This document shows positions 4,759 through 5,329 of a DNA stretch of 5,329 nucleotides, one piece after another. Numbering within the stretch: position 1 is the stretch's first letter; each line of letters begins with the position of its first letter. The DNA is taken from the NCBI GenBank assembly GCA_003218615.1, contig QHOD01000226.1, forward strand, positions 1 through 5,329. The letters are read 5' to 3'. The notes beneath the pieces were generated by a model. That model did not search any database and was not told where the DNA came from. It was given only the letters and a program-made list of their open reading frames with translations. The DNA is from Verrucomicrobiota bacterium. GTDB taxonomy: Bacteria > Verrucomicrobiota > Verrucomicrobiia > Chthoniobacterales > UBA10450. The translations under genes were made by a program, and so were the position numbers.

Positions 4759-5329
4759 TCACTTCTTCGCGGCGCGTTTTCCCAGAACTTTGGCGATATC
4801 GAAGTCCACGAAATCGGCGTGATGAAAAATGATTGATTCGATTGAGCGCTCCATCTTGTCGCCCTCATGGCTATGCGTAGCGATAATATGCAAGACTTCG
4901 CCGGGAATGCCGTGCTTGTAGGCGAGCGCAACGCCACTGAACGGATGCCGTAATTGTTGCCCAAATTTTCCCTGAACCACCGTGCCGGAGGCGTCCTTGT
5001 CGTACTCTAGTGGCTTGCCGACATCAGCCAGGAGCGCGCCGGCGATGAGATAATCGCGTTTGATGGGAATACTACAGCGGAACGCGCGCTTCAGGACATC
5101 GGCGATCGCGATGCATTGGAGCGCGCAGGAATTAAGATGCTCGACGAACTTCATGTCGATGTCGCCGGCCAATAACGTGAACTTGACTGCGCGAAGTTCG
5201 GCAAAGGTCCAGCCTTTCCCGCCGCAGCCGGTGGTAATCGCTTCGTTCCACACCGCCGCTACTTTTTCGCGCAATGACTTCTGCTTGATCTTCATCAAGC
5301 TGGGAAAAAGCTTCGCGATTTCTCTGACA
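4759..5329 (-). CDS. HD-domain phosphohydrolase-like protein (start beyond right edge)
   Basis: Counting from the ATG at 5295 the protein has 178 residues, and the frame stays open through 11 more codons (VREIAKLFPSL) to the window end. Those residues read as natural protein and are followed by SLREKVAAVWNEA, the usual beginning of this HD family, so the true start is probably just outside the window. No Shine-Dalgarno precedes the ATG at 5295 or the TTG at 5298. HD-type motifs: His53 (VEHLNSCALQ), LLADVGKPLEYD (88-99), RHPFSGVALAYKHGIP (116-131), ATHSHEG (139-145), FHHADFVDFD (157-166). In the HD dyad the histidine is alanine (Ala90-Asp91), while the other histidines remain. The family is expected to bind metal and hydrolyse phosphoesters or nucleotides; the substrate is unknown. 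It is followed directly by the nucleotidyltransferase gene. Confidence 0.78.
   Translation of the reverse strand, partial: VREIAKLFPSLMKIKQKSLREKVAAVWNEAITTGCGGKGWTFAELRAVKFTLLAGDIDMKFVEHLNSCALQCIAIADVLKRAFRCSIPIKRDYLIAGALLADVGKPLEYDKDASGTVVQGKFGQQLRHPFSGVALAYKHGIPGEVLHIIATHSHEGDKMERSIESIIFHHADFVDFDIAKVLGKRAAKK

Noticed and set aside
1..5329. tRNA, rRNA, insertion sequence or attachment site
   Set aside because: No cloverleaf-like segment with CCA or TTC-arm pattern, no transposase motifs and no flanking direct repeats were recognised by eye.

Overview
The window looks like bacterial accessory or metabolic DNA with moderately high GC, compact minus-strand gene blocks and weak or absent Shine-Dalgarno signals at several starts. 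The gene content and style would suit a soil Verrucomicrobiota-type or similar genome. That is an inference from style; no marker gene is present to prove it.

Layout, right to left along the minus strand. (1) An HD-domain phosphohydrolase-like protein whose reading frame is still open at the right edge (4759-5329). (2) A nucleotidyltransferase-fold protein of the AbiEii/MNT type (4165-4701). (3) A small hypothetical protein overlapping it (3956-4177). (4) One base further on, a large aconitase-superfamily protein closely resembling fungal homoaconitase LYS4, with large and small domains in one chain (from 3954). (5) After an opposite-strand ORF6N gene, an isocitrate/isopropylmalate/homoisocitrate dehydrogenase-family enzyme (95-1252). 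(6) At the left edge, the first 23 codons of a probable DUF4258 protein (1-71).

The homoaconitase-like and dehydrogenase genes encode consecutive step types: hydratase isomerisation, then oxidative decarboxylation. They would fit homocitrate to homoisocitrate to 2-oxoadipate in the alpha-aminoadipate lysine route, or an analogous 2-oxoacid elongation. The homoaconitase appears broken. Its frame stops at 2197 inside the small domain, just after the motif that precedes the last third of that domain. The true C-terminal end is still legible in another frame (2111-2212). This points to an internal deletion of roughly 55-60 codons with a frame change, or an assembly error.

Between the two enzyme genes lies a plus-strand ORF6N-domain gene (1424-1990), preceded by a possible six-codon leader ORF. 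This gene carries two near-perfect copies of the palindrome GGTCGCAA-N-TTGCGACC inside its coding sequence, and a third copy sits about 30 bases past its stop codon. The convergent gap between ORF6N and the homoaconitase also holds two other hairpins. The interdomain linker of the homoaconitase gene contains a perfect 9-bp hairpin with an A8 run in its loop.

No RNA genes, CRISPR arrays, insertion sequences or origins were seen.
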